From assembly GCA_903897855.1 (NCBI GenBank), contig CAIUDH010000109.1, positions 1 through 61,963 of the forward strand: a stretch of 61,963 bases of DNA, in the 5' to 3' direction. This DNA comes from an uncultured Bacteroidota bacterium. GTDB lineage: Bacteria > Bacteroidota > Bacteroidia > UKL13-3. Position numbers and translations under genes: made by a program. This document shows positions 44,650-53,295 of this stretch, piece after piece; the stretch's first letter is position 1, and each line of letters starts with the position of its first letter. Below the pieces are notes generated by a model that was not told the origin of the DNA, did no database searches, and worked only from the letters and a program-made list of their open reading frames with translations.

Positions 44650-45987
44650 TTAATTTCGTTTCTTCTTAAATCGATCATTAAATTGTTGCTCTTCATCGAT
44701 AATAATTTTCACAGGTACCTTAAATGATTGAAGTTTTTGATTGCAATATATCTTTAATCGTGAAATGAATTGTTTCCTATCTTCTTTATTTATGAGCCTC
44801 ACTTTGGCACAAACAATATTGCCCATGATTGGATTTTTTTCTGAAAAAACAGTTACTTCGGCTACATTTTCTAATTCCTGTATGATATTTTCTACCTCAG
44901 CTGGATAAACTTTTTCTCCACCCACATTAATGATCTCTGATTTCCGCCCCAGGATTTTTATGTATTCTCCATCTACCTCCACCTCATCGTGTGTCATAAA
45001 CCAACCATCCTCAGTAAAAGGCGATGGCGCATTTAAATATCCAAGCATCGCCGACTCTGCCTTTATCTCTAACAAGCCATCAATCACTCTGGTTTGGAAA
45101 CCCTCTCCACCAATTTTCACCCAAAGCGAATCATCATTTTTCGATTTTGAACGAAGCACTCCCAATTCGATTAATCCATAGGTTTGTTGCATCTTTATGG
45201 CAGGGAATATTTTTATTAATCTTCTCAACGTTGATGGAGGCATTGGTTCCGTGCCATAAGTGATTAATTGTAAGCTAGAGAGGTCGTAATTCTTATATTC
45301 TTCGCTTATGAGCAAGATGTTTAAGAAAGAAGGTGAGGCTGGTAGTAGTTCGATTTTGTGTTTTTCAATAAAGGCACAAATGCTTTCGGGTCGGCGATCC
45401 TTTAAGGCGAGTACCACTCCTCCATTTGAGAGCGTGTGAAACAAGGTGTTGAGTCCACCCCAATGATCAAAAAGTAAAAAATTTACGGTACGTAAAGATT
45501 TTCGAAGGGTTTTGAATTTCTCTAACAATTTCGAAAAATCATGCACTGCACCTTTAGGAGTGCCCGAGGTGCCCGAGGTAAATAAAACCAACCCAGGATG
45601 TTTTCGTGCTCTGATGGTGTCATAAAAATCATGTTGTCCACTTCCATTTCGGTGTTCAAGTCGGTACTCATCAGAGATACTATCAACTGTGATTGCATGT
45701 TGCACCTCAGCAATCTCCAATTTTATTAATTCAGATTCTTTTTTTGAATCGTTTAATGGCACTATGATATTATTATTCTGAATAAGAGCGAAGAGGAGTG
45801 CGATTGTATTTGGAGAAAAATCACCACTGATTGACACCACCGTGCCTTCCGCTACCCCCACGGATTGAAGGAATTTCTTGGCCTCAAGAAATCGCTGATA
45901 CAATTCGAGGTAAGGAATTATACGATCATTCCAAATAACAGCAGGCGAATGGTCGAATTCAATAAATTTATTAACTATACTATTCAT
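44650..45987 (-). CDS. Acyl-adenylating enzyme (AMP-binding family)
   Basis: 445 aa, short for the family. The A3 nucleotide motif Phe-Thr-Ser-Gly-Thr-Ser-Gly-Thr-Pro-Lys-Gly spans 136-146. Tyr-Gly-Leu-Ile-Glu-Leu-Gly near 274, Gly-Arg-Lys-Ser-Glu-Ile-Ile near 346-352 and Gly-Gly-Glu-Lys-Val-Tyr-Pro-Ala-Glu are the other motifs. The final ten residues are basic and hold the likely A10 lysine. The enzyme should activate a carboxylic acid for loading on the ACP or CoA. It lies 13 bp after the ketosynthase gene. Confidence 0.85.
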   Translation of the reverse strand: MNSIVNKFIEFDHSPAVIWNDRIIPYLELYQRFLEAKKFLQSVGVAEGTVVSISGDFSPNTIALLFALIQNNNIIVPLNDSKKESELIKLEIAEVQHAITVDSISDEYRLEHRNGSGQHDFYDTIRARKHPGLVLFTSGTSGTPKGAVHDFSKLLEKFKTLRKSLRTVNFLLFDHWGGLNTLFHTLSNGGVVLALKDRRPESICAFIEKHKIELLPASPSFLNILLISEEYKNYDLSSLQLITYGTEPMPPSTLRRLIKIFPAIKMQQTYGLIELGVLRSKSKNDDSLWVKIGGEGFQTRVIDGLLEIKAESAMLGYLNAPSPFTEDGWFMTHDEVEVDGEYIKILGRKSEIINVGGEKVYPAEVENIIQELENVAEVTVFSEKNPIMGNIVCAKVRLINKEDRKQFISRLKIYCNQKLQSFKVPVKIIIDEEQQFNDRFKKKRN

Positions 45988-46000
45988 ACTAACAGGCGCA

Positions 46001-47008
46001 TTAATATTTCATGAGGATGCTTCCCCAAGATAAGCCTACCCCGAACCCGGAAATGACAATAAGGTCACCTCTCTTCAATCTTCCACTATCCTCTGCATCC
46101 TTCAGTGCAATTGGAATAGAAGAAGAAACGGTATTGCCGATATTTTCTAAGTTCAAAAACATTTTGTCGGCTTCTATTTTAAGCATTTTGCCCAAAGAGT
46201 CTAGGGTAAGTTTACTTGCCTGATGGAAAATAAACAAATCAATATCTTGTACGCTCAAATTATTTTTAAACAGCAGTTTCATAATCTGCTCTGATACTTT
46301 TTTAGAAATAAACTGCCAAACGGCAAACCCATTCATGTGAATATTTTCTAAGCTTTTTACATTTCCACTATGGTCAATGGTAGTTTCTTTGGTATGAATA
46401 TCTTTCGGAATTTTACAGCCTCCTGCCGGAATATAGAAGGTGTCATATTTTTCACCGGAAGAGGAAAGAATAATATCGATTATCCCTTGGTCATGACGAT
46501 TTGAAACAAGGCATGCCGCGGCTGCATCGCCAAATAAAATGCTTGTCGATCGGTCTTGCTTGTTGGTAAATTTGGAATAGGTTTCGGCGGTAATTAACAA
46601 AATAGAATCGGCTAAACGAGTTTCAAGAATCCCTCTTGCCATGGCCAATCCAAATACAAACCCTGAGCATGCTAAGTTATAATCGAAGGTCCACACGTCT
46701 TCCTTAAATTTAAAATGTTTATGGATGAGAAATGAATTCGAAGGCATGATATAATCGGGACTCTGGGTGCAAAATAAGATTGCTTGAATTTGCTCTTTGG
46801 CAACGATTCCGGATGCGAACATTTTTTCTACTGCTGCGATGGCCAAATCTAAGGCTGTTTCTTCAGTCGATGCTACATGCCTTTTTTTAACACCTGATTT
46901 GCTTTCACTTTGCTCCAAATTCCAGGTAGGATTTTCACGAGCCAAATCTTCATTCGTAATTACCTTTTCGGGTAGGTGGTATGCAATATGATTTACGATT
47001 AATCCCAT
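46001..47008 (-). CDS. Ketoacyl-ACP synthase III-like protein
   Basis: 335 aa with the complete FabH triad: Cys114 in Ala-Cys-Ser-Gly-Phe, His262 in Phe-His-Gln-Ala-Ser and Asn292 in Ile-Gly-Asn-Thr. It likely condenses an acyl starter with malonyl-ACP. It differs from a housekeeping FabH by its place in a small cassette instead of a fab or plsX cluster, and its start overlaps the preceding hydrolase gene by 10 bp. Confidence 0.85.
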   Translation of the reverse strand: MGLIVNHIAYHLPEKVITNEDLARENPTWNLEQSESKSGVKKRHVASTEETALDLAIAAVEKMFASGIVAKEQIQAILFCTQSPDYIMPSNSFLIHKHFKFKEDVWTFDYNLACSGFVFGLAMARGILETRLADSILLITAETYSKFTNKQDRSTSILFGDAAAACLVSNRHDQGIIDIILSSSGEKYDTFYIPAGGCKIPKDIHTKETTIDHSGNVKSLENIHMNGFAVWQFISKKVSEQIMKLLFKNNLSVQDIDLFIFHQASKLTLDSLGKMLKIEADKMFLNLENIGNTVSSSIPIALKDAEDSGRLKRGDLIVISGFGVGLSWGSILMKY

Positions 47009-47631
47009 TGAGTCGTTGTTTTTAAATTTTTAATATAGTCTGCTTCAAGAATAAATGACTTCCCATGGCCTGGGTGAATTTCGAAACCGATAAAATGATG
47101 AAGCAGAAATTTGACTGAGCTTTGAAGTAATTCTTTATTGCCCCCAGGTAAATCGGCACGGCCAATACTGCTTTCGAAAATTAAATCTCCCGGAAACAAA
47201 TGGCCATCGCACTCAAAACAAACACTGCCGCCAGTGTGGCCCGGAATAAGATGGATGCGTATCTCTTTGTCGCCTAATGGAAGGGCGGTTAAAGAATCTA
47301 AATAGGAGTCGATAACAGGTGTTTTGACGATGGTAAAATCGCCTGCCAATCTTCGATAAAGATTGCCCTGATGAACCAATCGTTTTTCATTTGAATGAAT
47401 ATAAAAAGGAGTCTTATATTTTTCTTGAATGCCAGCGATGGCTCCAATATGATCAAAATGACCATGTGTGTTTACGATGCCAAGAATTTTGAGTTGGTCG
47501 AGACTAAACTGCGTTATAATATTTTCGGCCTCTTCACCAGGATCAATAATCCATGCTTCATTTTGGTAAGCAATCAAATAGCAATTTGCTTTCCAGTTGC
47601 CTACCGTGATTACTTTTATGGTAATTTTCAT
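46999..47631 (-). CDS. Metallo-beta-lactamase-fold hydrolase (glyoxalase II-like)
   Basis: 210 aa. The metal-binding motif is His56-Gly-His58-Phe-Asp60-His61. Further ligands are in Pro-Gly-His-Thr-Gly-Gly-Ser (about 130) and Gly-Asp-Leu-Ile (about 149), with His near 190-195. The length suits hydroxyacylglutathione-hydrolase-like proteins without the C-terminal helical domain. It overlaps the SDR gene by 1 bp and the ketosynthase gene by 10 bp, so it is translationally coupled to the cassette. It may hydrolyse an acyl thioester. Confidence 0.8.
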   Translation of the reverse strand: MKITIKVITVGNWKANCYLIAYQNEAWIIDPGEEAENIITQFSLDQLKILGIVNTHGHFDHIGAIAGIQEKYKTPFYIHSNEKRLVHQGNLYRRLAGDFTIVKTPVIDSYLDSLTALPLGDKEIRIHLIPGHTGGSVCFECDGHLFPGDLIFESSIGRADLPGGNKELLQSSVKFLLHHFIGFEIHPGHGKSFILEADYIKNLKTTTQWD

Positions 47632-48362
47632 TATACTCCTCCTAAGTAAATAATTTGACCTGTTACTGTTTTGCTCTCGGGTTTTAGTAGATAGTCAATT
47701 GAATTGGATACATCGTTAAAATCGCCCCAGGTTTTAATGGCGTTTCTATTTAAGACCTCCGTAAGCGCTTCCTGATTTATTGCTTTAGAGAGCTCAGTAT
47801 CGATGGCTGATGGTGCAACAATATTGGCCGTGATGCCTGAACTCATGACTTCCTTTGCCAACACCCTCGTAAATGCATTCAGTGCTGACTTGGTTGAAGT
47901 ATAGATTGACTCTCCCGCCACTTCATGGCGGGTGGCCATAGATCCGATGTTTATGATCCTTCCGAATTTATGACGACTCATAAGCTTGATGGCTTCTCTG
48001 CAAAAAAGTATTGGAGCAAATACATTCACTTTGAATGTCTTCTGTATGGTTTCGTAGGGTAAAAGTGAAACAGTAACGATCGCTGGATTGATGGCCGCAT
48101 TATTAATTAATACGTCTAATCGTTGGTGTTCTTTTCTGATGAATTTAAAAACATCTAGAATCTCATTTTCATTAGAAATATCCGCAATCAGATGCGTATA
48201 TCTGGAGTTTGTAATATCCGACTTTTGTCGGCTACAACCAATGACAAGGTAACCTTTTCCCAAATAATAAGATGCCAGATATTTCCCAATTCCTTGGCTT
48301 GTACCTGTTATGAGCATCACAGGATGGGCTTGGTTCAAATTACTCATGGAGTAAAGTTTCAA
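47631..48362 (-). CDS. SDR family ketoreductase (FabG-like)
   Basis: 243 aa if the first ATG is used. A second at 48347 would shorten the overlap with the ACP gene from 23 to 8 bp. Cofactor motif Thr-Gly-Thr-Ser-Gln-Gly-Ile-Gly (19-26), Asn-Asn-Ala-Ala (87-90), and catalytic Ser141, Tyr154 and Lys158. It would reduce a 3-ketoacyl-ACP to the 3-hydroxyacyl form. No dehydratase or enoyl reductase accompanies it, so the chain probably keeps its hydroxyl group. Confidence 0.85.
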   Translation of the reverse strand: MKLYSMSNLNQAHPVMLITGTSQGIGKYLASYYLGKGYLVIGCSRQKSDITNSRYTHLIADISNENEILDVFKFIRKEHQRLDVLINNAAINPAIVTVSLLPYETIQKTFKVNVFAPILFCREAIKLMSRHKFGRIINIGSMATRHEVAGESIYTSTKSALNAFTRVLAKEVMSSGITANIVAPSAIDTELSKAINQEALTEVLNRNAIKTWGDFNDVSNSIDYLLKPESKTVTGQIIYLGGV

Positions 48363-48630
48363 TGTAATTAGCGAGCGTATCTATCGTTTTAAACGGACTA
48401 GACTCAAGTGAAAATGCCCGCTCATCGGCAATCGGCGTATAATTACCAGTGAGCTCTTCCATATTTTCTTCAATAGAAGTGATCAAATTTACTAAACCTA
48501 AAGAGTCTAATTCGCAATCTTTGCCAAACAACATGGTATCGTGCGCTTTCGCAATATGTTTATTGGTATGCAGATTGATCTCGTCAATACTCTTGAATAT
48601 AATTTCGATAATTTCTTGTTTCGATGGCAT
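48340..48630 (-). CDS. Acyl carrier protein
   Basis: 96 aa, a little longer than a housekeeping ACP. The phosphopantetheine site is Ser43 in Leu-Asp-Ser-Leu-Gly. Acidic helix II residues (Glu-Glu-Asn-Met) follow. It heads the cassette and overlaps the ketoreductase gene by 23 bp (or 8 bp with the later start). It is a dedicated carrier by position, distinct from AcpP, which normally lies between fabG and fabF. Confidence 0.8.
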   Translation of the reverse strand: MPSKQEIIEIIFKSIDEINLHTNKHIAKAHDTMLFGKDCELDSLGLVNLITSIEENMEELTGNYTPIADERAFSLESSPFKTIDTLANYIETLLHE

Positions 48631-49043
48631 CTTGATGAGTTATTTATTTTTTTTCTTTTGGTTTTAGAATGGTGCTTCCTGCTATTATCATGGAAGAAGC
48701 TTAGAGACAAGTTTGAATATAAATCATAAAAGCGACTCCTTTTTAAGCTGAATATTTAGGTTCTAACCCCTTCTGACTTACCCTTGCAATAATAGTAAAG
48801 ATTGCCAAAACCACCAAATGTAATGCCTACTTTGGTTGGCGAAATTCACCCCTCGTCTGTCTTAAATTTGCCAGTATGGTGAATTCCCAAAATTACCAAT
48901 AATGAAGAATTCAATGGGTAAAACAAGGGTGCATTTTTGAAATAACCATTTGTTTTAATGACATAATCTCGAGCATTTTTCGTAAAATCGCGACTGTTAT
49001 TAATTTAGGTTAGTCCCCACCAATTGGGATTGGCTCATTTGTC
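48631..49043. other. Divergent intergenic region, 413 bp
   Basis: Between the acyl cassette (minus) and the GH65 gene (plus). It contains a minus-strand TACATTTG element at 48815-48822, a plus-strand TAAATTTG at 48863-48870 and a small CCAAT-N4-ATTGG hairpin right before the GH65 start. I see no gene or RNA in it. A local fall in coding character suggests it may carry control sites for both sides. Confidence 0.4.
48815..48822 (-). promoter_or_regulatory. -7 element (TACATTTG) candidate for the acyl cassette
   Basis: Exact TAnnTTTG on the minus strand, about 185 bases upstream of the ACP start. The long leader makes the assignment uncertain. Confidence 0.35.
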
Positions 49044-51350
49044 ATGAAGAATTATTTAAAACAAGATCCCTGGTGTATCATCGAGGAAGGATGGCATCCA
49101 CAGGAAAATAAAATTACCGAGAGCCTCATGAGTCTAGGCAATGGACGTATGGGCCAACGTGGTAATTTTGAGGAGCAGTTTAGTGGGGAAACTTTGCAGG
49201 GCAATTATATTGCCGGAGTATATTATCCAGATAAGACCCGAGTAGGATGGTGGAAAAATGGGTATCCTGAATATTTTGCAAAAGTTTTAAATGCATGTAA
49301 TTGGATAGGCATCCATTTGAAGGTAGGAGAGGAGGAGGTCGATTTACATACCGCAAAACATGTTTCTGCTTTCAGGCGTGTGTTGGATATGCAAGGCGGC
49401 ACCTTGTTTCGCTCCTGTGAAGTGGAATTAAATAATGGGAAACAAATTAGAATCGAAAGTTTGCGTTTTTGCAGTATGGCAGAAGATACAGCGGGAGCCA
49501 TAAAGTATTCGGTGACACCGCTTAATTTCAGTGGTACAATCTCTTTTGAAGTCTTTGTTGATGGAGATGTAAAAAATTCAGACAGCAACTACGACGAAAA
49601 GTTTTGGGATGCCGTTCTGAATGATGCGGGTCATAATTCGGGCATGGTTACGGTAAGTACCCGCAAAACGAACTTTCATGTATGTACGGCTTTTGCTTTT
49701 ACGATGTATGAAAATAGTGTTGAAATGGAGTTTCAGGGTAAGCCTACGCTGAAGGATAAGTATGCTGGTGTGACTGTGAATATTGAGGCCAAGCAAAACG
49801 TGACCTATACCATGTATAAGTATGCAGTGAACTTGAGCAGTCTTAATTTTAGCATCGACAATTTACCTAATGAAGCAAAGAAAATTCTTAAAAGTATTAC
49901 TTCGAAAGGATTCGAATCAATGCTTTTAGACCATCAGCAAGTTTGGGCCGATAAATGGGCACTGTCGGATATTACCATAGAAGGTGATATTATGGCACAA
50001 CAAGGAATTCGTTTTAATATTTTTCAGTTAAACCAAACCTATACAGGGGAAGATGCCCGCTTAAACATTGGACCTAAAGGTTTCACAGGCGAAAAATATG
50101 GAGGCAGTACTTATTGGGATACAGAAGCTTATTGCATCCCGTTTTATTTAAGCACGGCACCCGAAAAAGTGGCCCGTCAATTATTATTATATCGCTATAA
50201 CCAACTCGACAAAGCGATAGAAAATGCCCAAAAGCTTGGATTCAGCAATGGCGCTGCTTTGTATCCTATGGTTACGATGAATGGCGAAGAATGCCATAAT
50301 GAATGGGAAATAACATTCGAAGAAATTCACCGTAATGGAGCTATCGCCTATGCCATTTACAATTACACACACTATACCGCCGACTATTCCTATCTAGAGG
50401 AAGCTGGAGCAGAGGTGGTGTTGGCCATTGCCCGATTTTGGTCGCAACGGGTAAATTTTAGTACCGACAAAAATAAATATGTGATGTTGGGCGTTACGGG
50501 CCCTAACGAATACGAGAATAATGTCAATAATAATTGGTACACCAACTATCTGGCTGCATGGTGCTTGAATTTCGCCATTGAAGTAATGGAGTATCTTAAA
50601 GCTAAAAGTCCTGAAAATTATCATCGAATCGTCGAAAAAATCAAATTTGATGAAACGCATGAACTGAAACAATGGCGAACTATTGCCTCTAATATGTATC
50701 TGCCCTTCGATGCTAAATCTGAAATAATTTTACAGCAAGAAGGGTATCTGGATAAAGAACAGATTTTGGTAAAGGATTTGCCTGAAAGTAGCCGTCCACT
50801 CAATCAAAAATGGAGTTGGGACAGAATCCTTAGAAGTTGTTTTATTAAGCAGGCAGATGTGTTACAGGGTATTTATTTCTTTGAAGAGGATTTCGATTTG
50901 GATACCATTACCCGTAATTTTCATTTTTATGAAGAGCGTACCGTGCATGAAAGTTCATTAAGCCCTTGTATTCACTGCATCTTAGCCGCAAAAATTGGTG
51001 ATTATGAAAAAGCCTACGAGATGTATTTACGTACGAGCCGTCTCGATTTGGACGATTATAATAATGACACCGAAGATGGATGCCATATTACGAGTATGGC
51101 GGGCACTTGGTTAAGTATCGTGCAAGGTTTCGCCGGAATGCGTGTGGTTAATTCATCTCTTCATTTCAATCCATACTTGCCCCAACAATGGATGCAGTAT
51201 AGTTTCAAAATCACCTTTCGAAAAGCACTCTTAAAGTTGACGATCACCAAGGATCGCATTGAAATTGAAAACCAGAGTGGAATAAGTACGGTTCTAAGCG
51301 TTTATGACCAGGAATATAAACTTGACGCAAATTCAACCTTAGTTATTTAA
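49044..51350 (+). CDS. GH65 glycoside phosphorylase, maltose phosphorylase-like
   Basis: 768 aa, the family length. The N-terminal beta-sandwich is followed by an (alpha/alpha)6 barrel. The catalytic acid Glu489 lies in Val-Thr-Gly-Pro-Asn-Glu-Tyr-Glu-Asn-Asn-Val. The Gly-Gly-Ser-Thr-Tyr-Trp-Asp-Thr-Glu segment near 353-361 is a GH65 hallmark. It should phosphorolyse an alpha-linked glucose disaccharide (maltose, possibly trehalose or kojibiose) to beta-glucose-1-phosphate. Usual neighbours, beta-phosphoglucomutase and a sugar transporter, are absent here. Substrate cannot be fixed from motifs. Confidence 0.9.
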   Translation: MKNYLKQDPWCIIEEGWHPQENKITESLMSLGNGRMGQRGNFEEQFSGETLQGNYIAGVYYPDKTRVGWWKNGYPEYFAKVLNACNWIGIHLKVGEEEVDLHTAKHVSAFRRVLDMQGGTLFRSCEVELNNGKQIRIESLRFCSMAEDTAGAIKYSVTPLNFSGTISFEVFVDGDVKNSDSNYDEKFWDAVLNDAGHNSGMVTVSTRKTNFHVCTAFAFTMYENSVEMEFQGKPTLKDKYAGVTVNIEAKQNVTYTMYKYAVNLSSLNFSIDNLPNEAKKILKSITSKGFESMLLDHQQVWADKWALSDITIEGDIMAQQGIRFNIFQLNQTYTGEDARLNIGPKGFTGEKYGGSTYWDTEAYCIPFYLSTAPEKVARQLLLYRYNQLDKAIENAQKLGFSNGAALYPMVTMNGEECHNEWEITFEEIHRNGAIAYAIYNYTHYTADYSYLEEAGAEVVLAIARFWSQRVNFSTDKNKYVMLGVTGPNEYENNVNNNWYTNYLAAWCLNFAIEVMEYLKAKSPENYHRIVEKIKFDETHELKQWRTIASNMYLPFDAKSEIILQQEGYLDKEQILVKDLPESSRPLNQKWSWDRILRSCFIKQADVLQGIYFFEEDFDLDTITRNFHFYEERTVHESSLSPCIHCILAAKIGDYEKAYEMYLRTSRLDLDDYNNDTEDGCHITSMAGTWLSIVQGFAGMRVVNSSLHFNPYLPQQWMQYSFKITFRKALLKLTITKDRIEIENQSGISTVLSVYDQEYKLDANSTLVI

Positions 51351-51400
51351 ATTTTCCGCCTTGCAACCTTTTTATAACGATTAGCATCTAATACGAAATA

Positions 51401-51955
51401 ATGTCTCAAAACATGCATCTGTTAGCGTTGGAGCATTTAATTATCGGATGCGTAAAAAAAGACAATCGTTCTCAAAAAATATTATACGAAACTTTTAGTC
51501 CCAAAATGTATTCGATCTGTTTGCGTTACATGAACAGTCGTGAAGAGGCCCAAGATGTTTTGCAAGATGGGTTTGTGAAAGCCTTTACCAAAATGGCCTC
51601 CTTTAATTTTGAGGGTTCCTTTGAGGGCTGGCTTCGACGGATCATGGTCAATACAGCCTTAGAGCAATTACGACGCAATAAAAGCAAGTTCGAGGAGCGG
51701 TTTGATGAGTCAGTGCAACTGTCGAGCTCGGTTCGAAATGAGGCCGAAGGGAAACTTGAAGTGGCATCCTTGTTATTGGCATTGCAAAAGCTAGCTATCG
51801 GGTATCGAACGGTTTTCAATCTGTATGTTCTTGAAGGATATTCACACGCAGAAATAGCCGAACAATTAGGAGTTTCAGAATCAACATCAAAATCACAGCT
51901 GTCGAGGGCACGAGCCCTGTTACAAGAGATAATAAAACAACAACATGTTGGATGA
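51401..51955 (+). CDS. ECF-type RNA polymerase sigma factor
   Basis: 184 aa. Sigma region 2 (about 28-95) has Glu-Glu-Ala-Gln-Asp-Val-Leu-Gln-Asp and Gly-Trp-Leu-Arg-Arg-Ile. Region 4 (about 125-178) has a helix-turn-helix with Ser-His-Ala-Glu-Ile-Ala-Glu-Gln-Leu-Gly and Ser-Arg-Ala-Arg. There is no region 1.1 or 3. The stop overlaps the next gene by 11 bp, as with sigma/anti-sigma pairs. Confidence 0.93.
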   Translation: MSQNMHLLALEHLIIGCVKKDNRSQKILYETFSPKMYSICLRYMNSREEAQDVLQDGFVKAFTKMASFNFEGSFEGWLRRIMVNTALEQLRRNKSKFEERFDESVQLSSSVRNEAEGKLEVASLLLALQKLAIGYRTVFNLYVLEGYSHAEIAEQLGVSESTSKSQLSRARALLQEIIKQQHVG

Positions 51956-53225
51956 AGAATATAAAGATATACTGAATTCTATGGAGGAGCAGCCTCCAGT
52001 AGAAGTATGGAATGCCATTGAAAAGGCAATCCGTCCTTGGTATGCCATCACTTTTTCCAAAATGATGGTGTTTTCTTCTGTTGCCGTTAGCTTCCTAAGC
52101 ATCGTCTATCTGCTCTCCACCAAAATGCCTGTTTCGGATAATCAAACTCCCGTAACTGTTTCGGCCGATAAGTTGGTTATTCCAACAGCGCCATCAGTAA
52201 CAACGCCAGAAACAAAACCTGGACAGGATGGTATCGATAATACAGAGTCGTCATCGAAGGCGATATCAGAGAAAAATCAGACTCCAGAAACGCTTGCCGG
52301 GACGGGGACGCCCAATAGCAAGGGTACTGTCAAACCAAACTCTTCGGTTGAAAATAAATTCAAGATTACTGCTACTAAGCCTACGGAGGAACCATCGAAT
52401 AAAACAGCTTCGGATAATGTCAACGAAAATTCTACGGATGCCAGCTCGAGCGCTTTAATTAAATTAAGTTCCAACCAAGTTTGTATAGGAAAGCTGTTTG
52501 TTGTCAAAATTTCTGGAGCACCAGCGAACTCGGTGCTGGATTTTGGCAATAACTTTCAAGTCGTTATTGCTTCTGGAAGAGCTAATTTTCCTTATATGTA
52601 TGCTCAGGCGGGTAAATATCGGATTTCAATGAAGTCGAATAATGTTGTGATTAGCGCGGATGAGATTTTGGTTGACGAAAAGCCGACAGCCTTCTATAAA
52701 ACTAAAATCAATGAAAATAATGACCTTGAGTTTTTAAATATATCCTTATCGAGCTCAAAATATATCTGGTTTTTTGACGATGGCAAACAAGAGACCAATT
52801 ATTCGGCCAATACCATCATACACAACTTCGGTAACTCATCACATCCTCTGTTTCATGTAAAACTTATCGCCATCAATATAGTTACAGGTTGTAGTGATAC
52901 CTTTGAAAGTGAAGTGAAAAATCCGAAGTTTAAAAATACTTTATTTGCCACCATGCCCAATGTGTTTACCCCCAATAACGACGGGTTGAACGATGTTTTT
53001 GAGATTCCCGTTACAGACTTTAAAGAATGGCATCTTATTATTATGAATCTCAATGGCAGAGTCGTATTTGAAACCGATAACCAAAAGAGTTATTGGAATG
53101 GTAAGGAGAATAACCTGGGAGCCGAATGTAGCAAAGGCACTTACAACTATATTATTAAATATAAGCTTTACGAGGAGGATCAAATGCGCCAAAAAGTGGG
53201 CGCCGTTACTTTGATCCGTGAATAA
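51945..53225 (+). CDS. Single-pass anti-sigma-like protein with type IX sorting domain
   Basis: 426 aa. A short acidic cytoplasmic N-terminus (1-33, with Pro-Pro-Val-Glu-Val-Trp near 17-22) precedes one membrane helix (about 40-57) and a Thr/Ser/Pro-rich linker to about 165. A beta-rich extracytoplasmic part with a PKD-like segment leads to a CHU_C/gliding-motility-type C-terminal domain (about 330-425) that starts Pro-Asn-Val-Phe-Thr-Pro-Asn-Asn-Asp-Gly. The position after an ECF sigma gene suggests it controls that factor. I see no recognised anti-sigma domain, so this is inference. The next gene starts within 70 bp. Confidence 0.8.
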   Translation: MLDEEYKDILNSMEEQPPVEVWNAIEKAIRPWYAITFSKMMVFSSVAVSFLSIVYLLSTKMPVSDNQTPVTVSADKLVIPTAPSVTTPETKPGQDGIDNTESSSKAISEKNQTPETLAGTGTPNSKGTVKPNSSVENKFKITATKPTEEPSNKTASDNVNENSTDASSSALIKLSSNQVCIGKLFVVKISGAPANSVLDFGNNFQVVIASGRANFPYMYAQAGKYRISMKSNNVVISADEILVDEKPTAFYKTKINENNDLEFLNISLSSSKYIWFFDDGKQETNYSANTIIHNFGNSSHPLFHVKLIAINIVTGCSDTFESEVKNPKFKNTLFATMPNVFTPNNDGLNDVFEIPVTDFKEWHLIIMNLNGRVVFETDNQKSYWNGKENNLGAECSKGTYNYIIKYKLYEEDQMRQKVGAVTLIRE

Positions 53226-53295
53226 AAGGCTTATAACACATTTGTTTATTAAGATAAAATTAGATATGTTTACACAATCATTTAAAACCAATTTT

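Noticed and set aside
49020-49033. CCAAT-N4-ATTGG hairpin before the GH65 start
   Set aside because: Too short to be called a regulatory hairpin without conservation data.
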